DNA of 64,000 bases from Bartonella sp. AU16XJBT (GTDB lineage: Bacteria; Pseudomonadota; Alphaproteobacteria; Rhizobiales; Rhizobiaceae), in assembly GCF_028618665.1 (NCBI RefSeq), contig NZ_JAQITF010000006.1, positions 1 through 64,000 of the forward strand, written 5' to 3'. A program made the position numbers and the translations under genes. Below the pieces are notes generated by a model that was not told where the DNA came from, did no database searches, and saw nothing but the letters and a program-made list of their open reading frames with translations. Within the stretch, counting starts at the first letter, position 1. Each line of letters starts with the position of its first letter. This document shows positions 1 through 8,707 of the stretch, piece by piece.

Positions 1-235
1 GCCCCTCATGCAAAACAGAACGCCATTGATTTGCCAATTCACGGGCTTGTTTTAAAGAGACATGTCTTAAAGCACCCAATCCCATTTCACGACGGCGCCC
101 GTGAAGGGTATACCGTAAAATCCATTGAGCACCTCCATCTTTACGCTTATGAAGTAACAAGCCGGCACCATCATTATATTTGCCAGCCCCCAATGTTGCG
201 ACAGATCTTGCATTAAGACGGTTCATAAGAGCCAT
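1..235 (-). CDS. Tyrosine-type phage/island integrase, N-terminal part (cut by window edge)
   Basis: The minus strand reads from an ATG at 233-235 to the window edge without a stop, giving 78 residues. The translation begins MALMNRLNARSVATL and continues through GAGKYNDGAGLLL, WILRYTLHGRRREMGLG and QARELANQWR. This is the N-terminal arm-type DNA-binding domain (DUF4102-like) of P4/island-type tyrosine integrases, which contacts arm sites of the attachment region. The catalytic domain lies outside the window, so activity cannot be judged. Two decayed relatives lie at about 12600-13247 and 21730-22633, and the upstream DNA is shared as well. This copy is open over everything visible, so it is the best preserved of the three. 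Confidence 0.85.
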   Translation of the reverse strand, partial: MALMNRLNARSVATLGAGKYNDGAGLLLHKRKDGGAQWILRYTLHGRRREMGLGALRHVSLKQARELANQWRSVLHEG

Positions 236-430
236 TTTTAATCCTTTCTTATACAAATTTGATCCACACACTCATCTCACTTGTTATGTGCAAATGAGTG
301 GTTTTGATTGATTCAAGATAAGCAGGTTTGAAATGAGAGAATCTTACGTTATTCGAGACTCTCATTCAATATGAATAACGCTAGATTATCATTATAAATC
401 AATATTTTGCCTACAAATGTAGGCGCAACA
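236..430. repeat. Integrase upstream block, copy 1 (repeated at 22634-22810 and, inverted, at 12484-12615)
   Basis: This is the leader of the integrase that reads leftward from 235. Long stretches recur, in the same orientation, upstream of the relic at 21730-22633. They also recur, inverted, upstream of the relic at 12600-13247. The best-conserved part is around 325-410. It includes an inverted repeat with GAGAG at 335-339 and CTCTC at 359-363, and a similar arrangement is seen in the other copies. It probably holds the integrase promoter and possibly arm-type integrase sites, which is inference. The remainder up to the gene at 678 shows no further gene. Confidence 0.7.
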
Positions 431-677
431 ATTTATAAAAATATCTATTTCAATTGTAATCAAAATATTGAGAATAATTATAAGCATAACATTGATAATA
501 TATGATTTTAGTAGTAATTTTGCTGTATTTTTTATACACTGCCGAATGGCATAATCATCGGGAAAAGGTAAATGATATAAAGATTGATAATGTCCATTAT
601 TGTTTTGGAAATGAAAAACAGCATGAAAATAATTTATAGATTGTTTCGTAATATCAAAATTATTCAAGGATAGGAAA

Positions 678-1079
678 ATGAAGCAGATTTTAAAATTATT
701 AAGCGGCATAGCTCTATTTGTTATTGCTGGATGTTACCCAGAGCAGCCTTCTCGAGCAGCTGTAGATACATGGGAAAAGTCCGGTGCGGATCAACTTGAG
801 GTCAAAAAAGCTCTGTTGGAATGCGGAATGCAACATCTTGATGGTCGTCTTGATACAGAAAAAAGTACAGATGAGAGATTCAATGCAGAGGAGTCTGTGA
901 ATGCATGCATGATACGAGCAGGTTTTCAGGACAAACTGGGAAGGGTGAAGTGGTGTGAGAAATATGAAAATCTTCCAATTTGTCAGCCTGATGCTATTAT
1001 TCCTCAGCGAAGTGTAGAGAGGCGTTTGAATAGTCCTCATTGTGAAGAGCACAAAGAACAACCGGAATGTCAGCCTTAA
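678..1079 (+). CDS. Small cysteine-rich lipoprotein (paralogue of the next gene)
   Basis: 133 residues. The N-terminus MKQILKLLSGIALFVIAGC is a lipoprotein signal with a lipobox (IAG|C, Cys19), so the mature protein should be lipid-anchored in the envelope. A conserved core follows: WEKSG at 32-36, ALLECG with Cys49, and ACMIRAG with Cys77. Further cysteines lie at 93, 102, 122 and 131. The next gene shares the signal and the core. Small lipoproteins with a W-x-K-x-G segment followed by spaced cysteines are common near phage-like genes in Proteobacteria, but I cannot assign a function. The ATG follows an AGGATAGGAAA ribosome-binding region. It lies next to an integrase, which suggests an accessory island. 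Confidence 0.75.
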   Translation: MKQILKLLSGIALFVIAGCYPEQPSRAAVDTWEKSGADQLEVKKALLECGMQHLDGRLDTEKSTDERFNAEESVNACMIRAGFQDKLGRVKWCEKYENLPICQPDAIIPQRSVERRLNSPHCEEHKEQPECQP

Positions 1080-1236
1080 GTGTTGAGGTTGCTGTAATCA
1101 AAAATCCTTACATTCTTGTTTTTGATGGGGGAATTGTTTTTTCAACGTCTATATGCTAGCCGAGGGCTTTCTTGCATGTGAGCCAATATTAGCAGGCTTA
1201 TCAGTTTTTCTATTGTAAATATTGAAGGAGGGGGAA

Positions 1237-1686
1237 ATGAAGAAAATATTGAAATTATTGAGTGCTATAATTTTATTAAGCTCTGCTGGATGTATTAGTA
1301 AACCTCCCCCATCGACTTTGGCATTATGGGAAAAGCCCGGTGTCAATAAGTCTGTGGTTCAACAAGCACTGTCGAAATGTGGCTGGAAACCAATCTACGC
1401 TTCTTCTGAAAATATGGATTCGCGTGCAAGTGAGTTTGCAGCAGTTTATGAGTGTATGACTAAAGCAGGTTATCGATACAAATTGCAAGATTCAAAGGGA
1501 ATCTATTTTTCAGCAGCGCCGCGAAGTGATTCATTTTTAGTCAATTTAATGGTAGCAGGGTATCAGCAGGTTATGGACAATGATACTTTTGGTGTAACCA
1601 ATTCGACAAAACAAGAGCGAGATTTGATGTTGCGTCTTGAGAATGATAAAAAACGCCAGAGAATAAAAAAAGCTTTGAAAAAGTGA
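1237..1686 (+). CDS. Small lipoprotein, diverged tandem paralogue
   Basis: 149 residues from the ATG at 1237. A TTG five codons upstream is rejected because the AGGAGGGGG ribosome-binding site lies over it. The signal MKKILKLLSAIILLSSAGC ends in a lipobox with Cys19. The core WEKPG (31-35), ALSKCG (Cys48) and ECMTKAG (Cys73) matches the preceding gene, with the same Cys spacing relative to the Trp. The C-terminus differs: it lacks the extra cysteines and ends in a Lys/Arg-rich tail (residues 128-149) likely to be helical. The 157 bp gap between the two genes allows co-transcription. The function is unknown. The pair looks like a local duplication with tail divergence. Confidence 0.75.
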   Translation: MKKILKLLSAIILLSSAGCISKPPPSTLALWEKPGVNKSVVQQALSKCGWKPIYASSENMDSRASEFAAVYECMTKAGYRYKLQDSKGIYFSAAPRSDSFLVNLMVAGYQQVMDNDTFGVTNSTKQERDLMLRLENDKKRQRIKKALKK

Positions 1687-1727
1687 AATATTCATTTTTA
1701 AAGCAATAATTGAATGAAAAATATTAT

Positions 1728-1763
1728 GGAGGAATGGGAGAGAAATACAGCTCTTTTTCCTCC
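1728..1763. terminator. Inverted repeat after the lipoprotein pair, possible terminator
   Basis: GGAGGAA at 1728-1734 pairs with TTCCTCC at 1757-1763, and GAGAG/CTCT can pair inside the arms. It lies 42 bp after the second lipoprotein stop. No clear T-run follows on the plus strand, so a terminator role is only possible. Confidence 0.3.
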
Positions 1764-2676
1764 TGATAGACTGGTATTCATCGGCTCTAAGAATGCAATA
1801 ATGTTATTGTCAGATGATAATATCGGGGAATGTTTATAAATTTATTCAATATAAAAAGTGGCAGAAAATAGCTTTGTTAAAATATCTAATTTAATGACAA
1901 TAAGCAGATTACTTTCATAGAACTGATTTTGATGAAATTTGATTTTTGTGCTTTTCAATTTCAGGATAGTGAGTGTTTCACTGTATTTTAGTTTTTATCT
2001 GAAGATTAAAAATGTTATACAGGTGACTTTGATGTAAATAGCTTTTCATTTTATAATCTTTTTTGAGATGATATCTTCTAAAGTATTTCATTGATTCATT
2101 TAAACCCATTGATGATAGGGCTTAAGAGAAATTTTGTTTGTTTATTTAATTTTTTTGCTAGATAGCTGGCACCTTTAATGTAGGATTTTTTTTTACATTT
2201 AGCTTATATTTCAGTAAGTTTTTCTTCAGGGGTTTGTTGTGGGTGCAGAAATGATGCGGTTATAGATTTTACTGTATTTCATTGTGTGATATTTTTATTA
2301 ACATATTTTGGTCGTTTGAATCTTAAAAATTATTCTCATTTTGTTGTATTTTTATTTTTGAGAAATGAGATAAATTAAATATTATATCTCTCCAAAATTT
2401 ACATTTCTTTGCGTTTTTTTTGAGCCTAAATTTTCTGGTGCTTTATGTTTCACATTTTTGTGGATGAATCTTTAAAGAGATCGTCATCCTCAATGATATT
2501 TTTAAATTGTTTGTTCTTTCTTTACATAAAATACAAAACCTATTATTAAATGCTTTCATTTATCAGAAAAATAATAAAATAACTTTGTTTATTTTATTCT
2601 TATTGTATTTAATTTTCAGTTTATTGTTTTGCTAGCATTTTTTGTTTTTGTTGGAAAAAGAAAGTTTTGAAAAGCA
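1764..2676. other. Gene-free AT-rich leader of the autotransporter
   Basis: About 0.9 kb with no convincing ORF on either strand and many T-runs. I see no gene relic, tRNA or strong hairpin. The length suggests a long regulatory leader for the autotransporter at 2677 or decayed DNA. A promoter cannot be fixed by eye. Confidence 0.5.
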
Positions 2677-5430
2677 ATGATAATCAAAGTATCTAATAAT
2701 CGCTTTTATTCGTGTGTTTTTACAGCAGCTATTTTTTCTTTTTCGTTAAACATAAATATTGAGGCACATTCTCGCTCATTTGTATCACTGTCATGTGATG
2801 AAAACAAATTACCCTATGAATGCAGTGATGGTGCAAAGCATACAATTAGTGATAAAATATATAAATTCCCGGCATCTGTTAAACCAAAGAATGAGGAGGG
2901 GAGTTTTCTCACTTTGCCTGCTGCTATAGGAGTACAGAAGCCAAATACAATTATTCAGGCAATGCGTATAGAGGTTGAAGGTACTGCGAGTATAGAAGAT
3001 ATTTATGGTGCTGTTGTATCAAAAGGGGGAAAAATTATCTTGAGTGATTCCGCTTTAAAAAATGTGTCAATAGGTCTTAAAGCTGATGGTGGAATAATTG
3101 AGGTCAATCGTGGAAAAATTGAAGCTACTCAGGTTGCTGCTTATGCAGAGAAGGTAGGAGCATCTGTTACGTTAACGAATACAAAAATTAAAGTGGAGGG
3201 TCAGGGTATTGGTCAAGAGAGCGCTCTTTTTGTTAATGCTGATGCGGATATTCAGATGAAAGGAGGATTTATTGATGTGAATGATGCCGCTGCGCTTTAT
3301 GTGGGGAGAGGGGGGCGTGCAACTTTAGATAATGTTACCATTACTTCAAAACGTCAAAAAACAAAAGATAGAGAAAATACAAATGAAAAAACTGCATATA
3401 CAGTTTTCAATGTAAAACAGCAGGGTTCTGTTTATTTAAAAAATACGAATATTGTTTCTACGGATGTTCATGTTTTAACAGTTGGACAAGATTTTAACAC
3501 ACAATCTGGGGACGGCTGGGAAGAAAATATTTTAATTTCGCGGGTTAATATTGAAGATTCAACAATTAAGGCAACAGGTAATAAACATGGTATGCATTTT
3601 GAAATGGGAGAGGAAAATAATGTATACAAACAGGGACTTGTTTTTTTGAAAAAGACAGTTTTTGAGATTCCAGCTGGAACAGCTATTCATAGTCATAACA
3701 GTCGGAGTTATATTGGAGTAACAGAAGGCACAAAAATTTCTGGTGATTTATTATTAACAGCTGAAAAAGGGGGGAGTGTGGCAGTTTTGGCTGATTCTTC
3801 TTCATTGATAGGAGGGACTCGTGTTGATGATGATTCTATTGCTGAGCTTTATTTGACAAGAGGATCAAAGTGGTTTTTGACAAGAGGAAGAGAGATAGAT
3901 TCGCACGTTGCAAATCGTACAAGTTCGTTTATTTCATTTATAAAACTTTCTGATAGTTTTATTGCTTTTGAAACGCCAATATTGCACGAGTATCAGACGC
4001 TTTATATTGGGAAGGGGGAAAAAGAAGTTTATAGTGCACAAGATAGGGCGGATATTTATCTCAATACACATCTCAGGAGTGATGGTTTGCTTGATCATAC
4101 AAAGACCGATCGGCTTTTGATACAGGGTGATGTTTCTGGGAAAACGACAGTTTATGTGCAATTTGTTGTAGAAAATCAGGGGGAAATAGCAACGGGTGAA
4201 AATGCTCATAGTATTTCACTTATTCAGGTTTCTGGAAAAGCAGCAGAAGATTCTTTTCAGTTAAATCATGCTTATATTGCATTAGAGGGCTCGCCTTACC
4301 AGTATTATCTTAATGGCTATGGTCCAACTTCTTCTCTTGGACAAGCAAAAACTTCTCAAAGATTGGTTGAAGGAGAGGGAGATTTTTGGGATTTCCGCCT
4401 TGAAAGTAAATATATTCAGCCTGCTTTAGGGACGTCTGTTATTCCTCATTCTGAGTTAAAGATTAGGGAAGTTGTTCCACAAGTCCCGACCTATCTTCTG
4501 TTACAAAATGCTTTGTTTCATGTGGGGATCATCAATATCAGTAATCAACAAAAGCAGTTGCAAGCGAAGCATTCTATTTCTCGTAAGTTATTAGAAGCTG
4601 AAGGGAATTTTGCTTTATCTGTTCGTGGTTATGGTGGGAGTTATCGTTATGTCTCAGATCTTTCTGCCTTTGAATATGGGTATGATGGTAGTGTTGATTA
4701 TAACGCTATAGAAACAGATATTTTACTCAAAACAATAGAGAGGGCACATAGTACGACATCTTTTGGGATTATGGGAACCTATGGAAAGCTTTCCTTACAA
4801 CCTTGTGATGTAGAACAAAGTCAAAAAAGTTCGTTTAATAAATGGTCATTTACGACATACGGTAGTGTGGAACACAATACTGGTTTTTATGTAGACGGTC
4901 TTTTATCTTATGGTTTTTTTAAAGGGGATGTTCTTACGTATGCTAGGGGTAAGACGGCGACATTAAAAGCAAATCCTCTGAATGTTTCGTTATCTGCTGG
5001 TAAAGTGTTTATGACAGGACATGAGGATCTTATTTTTGATCCGCAGATTCAGATTATTTATCAACACCTTCAATTTGATAAGTTTCGTGATATTGATGGA
5101 TTTGATGTTGAGATGAAAAAAGGGGATCAGTGGTTGATGCGTATTGGAGGATATTTAAGTAAAACATTTACAGCATCTGAAAAGGATCGTATCATTTCTT
5201 TTAAGGGCAATATTCATTTTGCACATCGTTTTGGTGAAAAACAATTTGCTCACCTAAAAGATGTTTTCCAGTTAGGTGCTTTTGGTTCTTCTTTAGAAAC
5301 AGGTTTGGGTATTAATGCGCAATTTCCCTCTAAAGTTACACTTTACAGTGATCTTAGCTATCAGCATAAGCTAACCAAGGCAGGTTTTTCTGGCGTGCGT
5401 TTTTCTGGTGGATTACGTTATCATTTTTAA
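2677..5430 (+). CDS. Autotransporter (type V secretion) with beta-helix passenger
   Basis: 917 residues. A long signal-like N-terminus with a hydrophobic stretch (about residues 13-28) ends near EAHS. A short Cys-containing segment follows (LSCDENKLPYECSDG). The passenger (about 60-600) is made of short beta-rich turns with many Asn, Thr, Gly and Val, typical of a right-handed beta-helix. Near 605 the motif YLLLQNALFHVGI introduces the linker to a C-terminal beta-barrel (about 650-917), which ends in GGLRYHF with the terminal aromatic residue needed for outer-membrane insertion. Bartonella has families of such proteins, including angiogenic BafA-like and inducible autotransporters. The architecture is clear, but which subfamily is not. 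The surface role (adhesion, host signalling) is inference. No strong ribosome-binding site precedes the ATG. Confidence 0.9.
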   Translation: MIIKVSNNRFYSCVFTAAIFSFSLNINIEAHSRSFVSLSCDENKLPYECSDGAKHTISDKIYKFPASVKPKNEEGSFLTLPAAIGVQKPNTIIQAMRIEVEGTASIEDIYGAVVSKGGKIILSDSALKNVSIGLKADGGIIEVNRGKIEATQVAAYAEKVGASVTLTNTKIKVEGQGIGQESALFVNADADIQMKGGFIDVNDAAALYVGRGGRATLDNVTITSKRQKTKDRENTNEKTAYTVFNVKQQGSVYLKNTNIVSTDVHVLTVGQDFNTQSGDGWEENILISRVNIEDSTIKATGNKHGMHFEMGEENNVYKQGLVFLKKTVFEIPAGTAIHSHNSRSYIGVTEGTKISGDLLLTAEKGGSVAVLADSSSLIGGTRVDDDSIAELYLTRGSKWFLTRGREIDSHVANRTSSFISFIKLSDSFIAFETPILHEYQTLYIGKGEKEVYSAQDRADIYLNTHLRSDGLLDHTKTDRLLIQGDVSGKTTVYVQFVVENQGEIATGENAHSISLIQVSGKAAEDSFQLNHAYIALEGSPYQYYLNGYGPTSSLGQAKTSQRLVEGEGDFWDFRLESKYIQPALGTSVIPHSELKIREVVPQVPTYLLLQNALFHVGIINISNQQKQLQAKHSISRKLLEAEGNFALSVRGYGGSYRYVSDLSAFEYGYDGSVDYNAIETDILLKTIERAHSTTSFGIMGTYGKLSLQPCDVEQSQKSSFNKWSFTTYGSVEHNTGFYVDGLLSYGFFKGDVLTYARGKTATLKANPLNVSLSAGKVFMTGHEDLIFDPQIQIIYQHLQFDKFRDIDGFDVEMKKGDQWLMRIGGYLSKTFTASEKDRIISFKGNIHFAHRFGEKQFAHLKDVFQLGAFGSSLETGLGINAQFPSKVTLYSDLSYQHKLTKAGFSGVRFSGGLRYHF

Positions 5431-6192
5431 TAATTTTTTATTAAAAATAATCCATGTGTTTTGATAAATATAAAAGGATCACGTTGTTTTGAATTTTTTG
5501 TCTCATTGATAAGGGGCTCGAATGCTTCGAAAAGAATGTGTCAATGAAACTCTAAATTTGTTTGTGTTGTTTTGGCTACCAAGATATTGATTTTTAATTG
5601 AGAGCTTTTGCTGTTAAGCAAAGGTGGATGATGCGTAAAATGCACCATTTCGTATTTTTTGTGAAGTGCACTTTTCTGCTTTGCATTATATTCTGTGAGG
5701 AATATCTTAAAAATATGTGAGAGTATATGTTTCTCTTTTTAGATGGAAAGTGTGCAGGGTTGTGGGTGAATTATCGCTATCAAATTCAATATCTTCAGTT
5801 TTTAAATCGAAATAAATTCTTTCAAAAACTAGAAGCTGTTGTTGAATATATGAACAAGATCATTGTTTTGTTTGTTAAATAGATAGAAATATAATTCTTA
5901 AATCAGGGGGGGGGGAGGGTCTTTTTTTTCTGTTGAAGCGTGGAGAGAAGAGGATGATCATGTCGAAAAAGCCGATTATAGGTCGTCATTGTTTCTAATA
6001 TAGAAATATTAAAGAGTTTCTATTAAAATGCGCTGTAAAAATAGGTTATAGTTTTTCCAATCCTTTAGATTCTGAAATATGCATCTTTAATAAAAAAGTG
6101 TTTGCGAAATTTTAGAAAATCGCCTTGTGATTTCGTCTGTATCGATGGAATTTATATCAAAGTTGAGGGGCGGTAGAAATATCTTTATCGGA
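5431..6192. other. Gene-free spacer between convergent genes, with G10 tract and direct-repeat copy A
   Basis: No ORF of note. It contains a run of ten G at 5906-5915, followed after one A by three more G, which is very unusual in this AT-rich DNA. It also holds the first copy of the direct repeat flanking the next cassette (5836-5882). No clear terminator was seen after the autotransporter. Confidence 0.6.
5836..5882. repeat. Direct repeat copy A flanking the ATP-grasp/EamA cassette
   Basis: About 47 bp that match 8708-8754 at roughly 85-90 percent by eye, in the same orientation. The shared core includes TTGTTTTGTTTGTT. Weaker similarity appears further on: a T-run, then AAAAGCCG and GTCATT at about 5967-5990 versus 8856-8870. 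The two copies bracket the three-gene minus-strand cassette. Confidence 0.65.
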
Positions 6193-7458
6193 CTATTGAT
6201 AAACATAGTGTTTCCATAGGATGCTTAAGGTGTCATCGAGCCATTTATGGTAATTGCGTGCTTCTTCGTTTGAGTTATGAACAGAGAAAATAAAACCAGG
6301 ATATCCACCAAATGCTGGTGGAGGTGGTGAAATATGATTAGGTTCAAAGAAAATTATAGTTTTGGTGGTTTGAGGATGCTGTGCAACCTTATCTAGACCT
6401 AAAAATCCAGAAAACCGTCCATGACCACGAAGAGGAATAATGTAATTTGCAGCCACTTTTTTAGCTGGGAGTATATCGGGAAGGTCTAAGTTTTTTTCAG
6501 CTAAAGCGGCATTCATACATAGTTTTGCAAATGAAATCCCTGTACCTTGCTCAACAATAAAATGGGAGACACCCGATCCACCTATACGAGCACCGATCTC
6601 AATTATATAAGGTAAATTATTAGCATCTAGACGTAGCTCTACATGGGCAGCACCCATATTTATGCCAAGAGCTTTAACTCCAGAGCATGCAGTTTGACAT
6701 AAAGCAATAATTAAAGGATCATCTATATCACAGCGTTGACGATAAATTGTTTCTTCAAACCATGGTCCCTCGGGGCTTCCCTTGTCTCCAACGGCCAGAA
6801 CGTGTACACCTGCTGTATCAACAAAGCATTCTACGACAAACTCTTTTCCTGGCAAATACTGTTCTACGACTAAACCTACAGGTTTATTTTTATCATTAAA
6901 ACGTGCCATGTCTTTATGCTGAACATTCCATACGACTTTAATGAGATCAGGAAGTTCGGCGGAGTTTTTAGCTAACATTACGCCTGCACTGGCCCATCCA
7001 GAGACGGGTTTAATAACGAGTGGATAATCCAAGGCTTGTATTTGTGATAGGTCTTCTGGATTATCTATATAGAAGAATTTTGGTGTTCTTAAGCCTGCTT
7101 TAGCAAAAGCTTGACGCATGAGATATTTGTTTCTGGTTAATGCTGCTACTTCTGGTTCAATACTTGGAGTATTGATTTTTTTTGCAGCCAAAGCTGTCCA
7201 CAGAATGGCTTCTTCGCGAAGGGTCATAACCCCACGAATATTGCGTTCTTTTACACCTGCTGAAAAAGTATCTAAAGCCGCCTCTGGATTATCAAAAACA
7301 GGAAGTTGCCAAGTTGAAGTTACTGCTTCGGGGTGTTGAGAGGGAACGCTTTCAGCGGTATCATAGATCATGACTAATTCAATATTAGCTGCTTGTGCTG
7401 CTTCAAATATAAATGGTAATTTTGCATTGCGCTGGCAAACTAACGCGAGTTTTTTCAT
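6193..7458 (-). CDS. ATP-grasp carboxylate-amine ligase (possible dipeptide or amino-acid ligase)
   Basis: 421 residues. An N-terminal pre-ATP-grasp domain (about 1-105) precedes the ATP-grasp fold. Visible elements are the ATP-binding Lys150 in PLVIKPVSGWASAG, VVEQYLPGKEF (Glu199), and the metal-binding strand pair HVELR (Glu274) and IEIGARIGG (Glu287, Arg291). The IEIGARxGG signature resembles L-amino-acid ligases of the BacD type and related peptide-forming enzymes. These join a carboxylate to an amine through an acyl phosphate. The substrate cannot be read from sequence. The start ATG overlaps the stop of the upstream exporter (ATGA), with GAGGAA as ribosome-binding site. This coupling suggests the product is exported by that transporter. 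Confidence 0.8.
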   Translation of the reverse strand: MKKLALVCQRNAKLPFIFEAAQAANIELVMIYDTAESVPSQHPEAVTSTWQLPVFDNPEAALDTFSAGVKERNIRGVMTLREEAILWTALAAKKINTPSIEPEVAALTRNKYLMRQAFAKAGLRTPKFFYIDNPEDLSQIQALDYPLVIKPVSGWASAGVMLAKNSAELPDLIKVVWNVQHKDMARFNDKNKPVGLVVEQYLPGKEFVVECFVDTAGVHVLAVGDKGSPEGPWFEETIYRQRCDIDDPLIIALCQTACSGVKALGINMGAAHVELRLDANNLPYIIEIGARIGGSGVSHFIVEQGTGISFAKLCMNAALAEKNLDLPDILPAKKVAANYIIPLRGHGRFSGFLGLDKVAQHPQTTKTIIFFEPNHISPPPPAFGGYPGFIFSVHNSNEEARNYHKWLDDTLSILWKHYVYQ

Positions 7459-8402
7459 TTTGGTTCCTCATTAAATTTGGAATTTTGAGAATGGCGTTTC
7501 TGTTGCCATGTAGATACCTTTGATGCATCTATAAATAGTAGTGTCATCCCTATAACAACTATAATCATAGCAATTATTTTGATAATATTAAGAGAAGGGT
7601 TAAAGCCAATTATCCATTCACATGCAACTACTGCAAAAGGGGATAATACGCCGATAGTATTGGCGTATAATACGCCTCCTTCGGCTAAAACTTTTTGATA
7701 TAATACGTAAACTGGTGCCGAGCAAACAGTTCCTAAAATCAATATTTTAAATATATCTTCTAACTTAAGATAGAAGAGTGGGGCAGGATCAAAAATAAAT
7801 AATGGTATAAATGATGCTGCAGAAATTGTCGTGATCCAAGCCAGTGAGGTGAGCAAAGGTAAATTTTTAAGATAACGTTTAGACAATAAACCATAAGCAG
7901 AGTAAGAAAGCGCTGCTGTTAAAGCAAGAGCTATTCCTATTAGGCTGTAATATCCACCCTCTGCACTGTTTATATTAAATGCTATAGCCGCTACACTGAC
8001 AATGATCATACCGATAAGTTTTAACCATGAGAACGTAAGGCTATTCGTCAGTGCACCCAATATGTAGGTAATACCTGGAATAGTAGCGAGCACCATAGTT
8101 AAATCACTGGCTTTGAGTGATTTTAATGCACCAAAACTGCATACAAAATACAGCGAGAATCCTAACACTGAAAGAATTAAAAAAGAAGGTATCATGGAAA
8201 GCAATGGTAGGGATCTGAAAACAGCTTTCTCACGAAATACTGCAATCAGCCACAAGGTGGCAGCGGTGGCAAACAACCTAAGTCCAACCGCATGCATGAC
8301 TGGTATATTGCTAACCAAATTTTTAGATAATAACCAACTTATGGAAAACAATGCTAGAATGGCAAAAGTAAATAGGAATAACCGTCCTTTTAAGAAACTC
8401 AA
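7455..8402 (-). CDS. EamA/DMT-family inner-membrane transporter
   Basis: 315 residues, about ten hydrophobic segments in two EamA halves, typical of drug/metabolite exporters of the RhtA/YdcZ type. The start is a TTG at 8402, preceded by a GGGGG ribosome-binding site. No ATG is available before residue 36. It overlaps the preceding ORF by four bases (TTGA) and the ATP-grasp gene by four (ATGA), so the three ORFs are translationally coupled. DMT proteins commonly export amino acids or small metabolites. Here the likely cargo is the product of the ATP-grasp enzyme, which is inference from the operon. Confidence 0.85.
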   Translation of the reverse strand: MSFLKGRLFLFTFAILALFSISWLLSKNLVSNIPVMHAVGLRLFATAATLWLIAVFREKAVFRSLPLLSMIPSFLILSVLGFSLYFVCSFGALKSLKASDLTMVLATIPGITYILGALTNSLTFSWLKLIGMIIVSVAAIAFNINSAEGGYYSLIGIALALTAALSYSAYGLLSKRYLKNLPLLTSLAWITTISAASFIPLFIFDPAPLFYLKLEDIFKILILGTVCSAPVYVLYQKVLAEGGVLYANTIGVLSPFAVVACEWIIGFNPSLNIIKIIAMIIVVIGMTLLFIDASKVSTWQQKRHSQNSKFNEEPK

Positions 8403-8665
8403 TGATTTAATCCCCCAATAACTCGCTGTGCATAAGATGAAGTTGAAAAATTAAATCTTGACTGTGAAGTTTGCGGCTTTCCAAGATTATTTTGGATATA
8501 ATCTTTAGCTCCTGCCAAATAAGCGTCATCATCTAATGTTTCAAGTGCTTCTATATCTGTAATTGCCAGTGATATTACTTGCTTAAGAGGCTCTAAGTCA
8601 AATTGAATATAACCTTGATCTCTTTCAATTAATGTTTTGTTACGTATCAATATTTCAAGAAGCAA
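8399..8665 (-). CDS. Unknown 88-residue ORF, first gene of the ATP-grasp/EamA cassette, possibly 5'-truncated
   Basis: The only start is a TTG at 8665 with no good ribosome-binding site. There is no internal Met, and an in-frame stop lies about ten codons upstream. The sequence has an acidic helical middle (LEPLKQVISLAITDIEALE) and a polar C-terminus (SRFNFSTSSYAQRVIGGLNH). I do not recognise the family. It may be a truncated enzyme gene, a small carrier, or a short precursor used by the ligase. It overlaps the exporter start by four bases, which supports real translation. It begins about 40 bases from direct-repeat copy B, so a rearrangement may have cut its 5' end. Confidence 0.5.
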   Translation of the reverse strand: MLLEILIRNKTLIERDQGYIQFDLEPLKQVISLAITDIEALETLDDDAYLAGAKDYIQNNLGKPQTSQSRFNFSTSSYAQRVIGGLNH

Positions 8666-8707
8666 GATATGAGAAAAACAAATTCTTTAAAAAAATTATT
8701 CTAACAA

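Noticed and set aside
31-216. 61-residue plus-strand ORF at the window start
   Set aside because: It is antisense to the integrase N-terminus, which matches a known domain on the minus strand.
392-1061. Minus-strand ORFs of 105 and 115 residues over the lipoprotein region
   Set aside because: No ribosome-binding site or family features; they lie over AT-rich leader or antisense to the clear lipoprotein gene.
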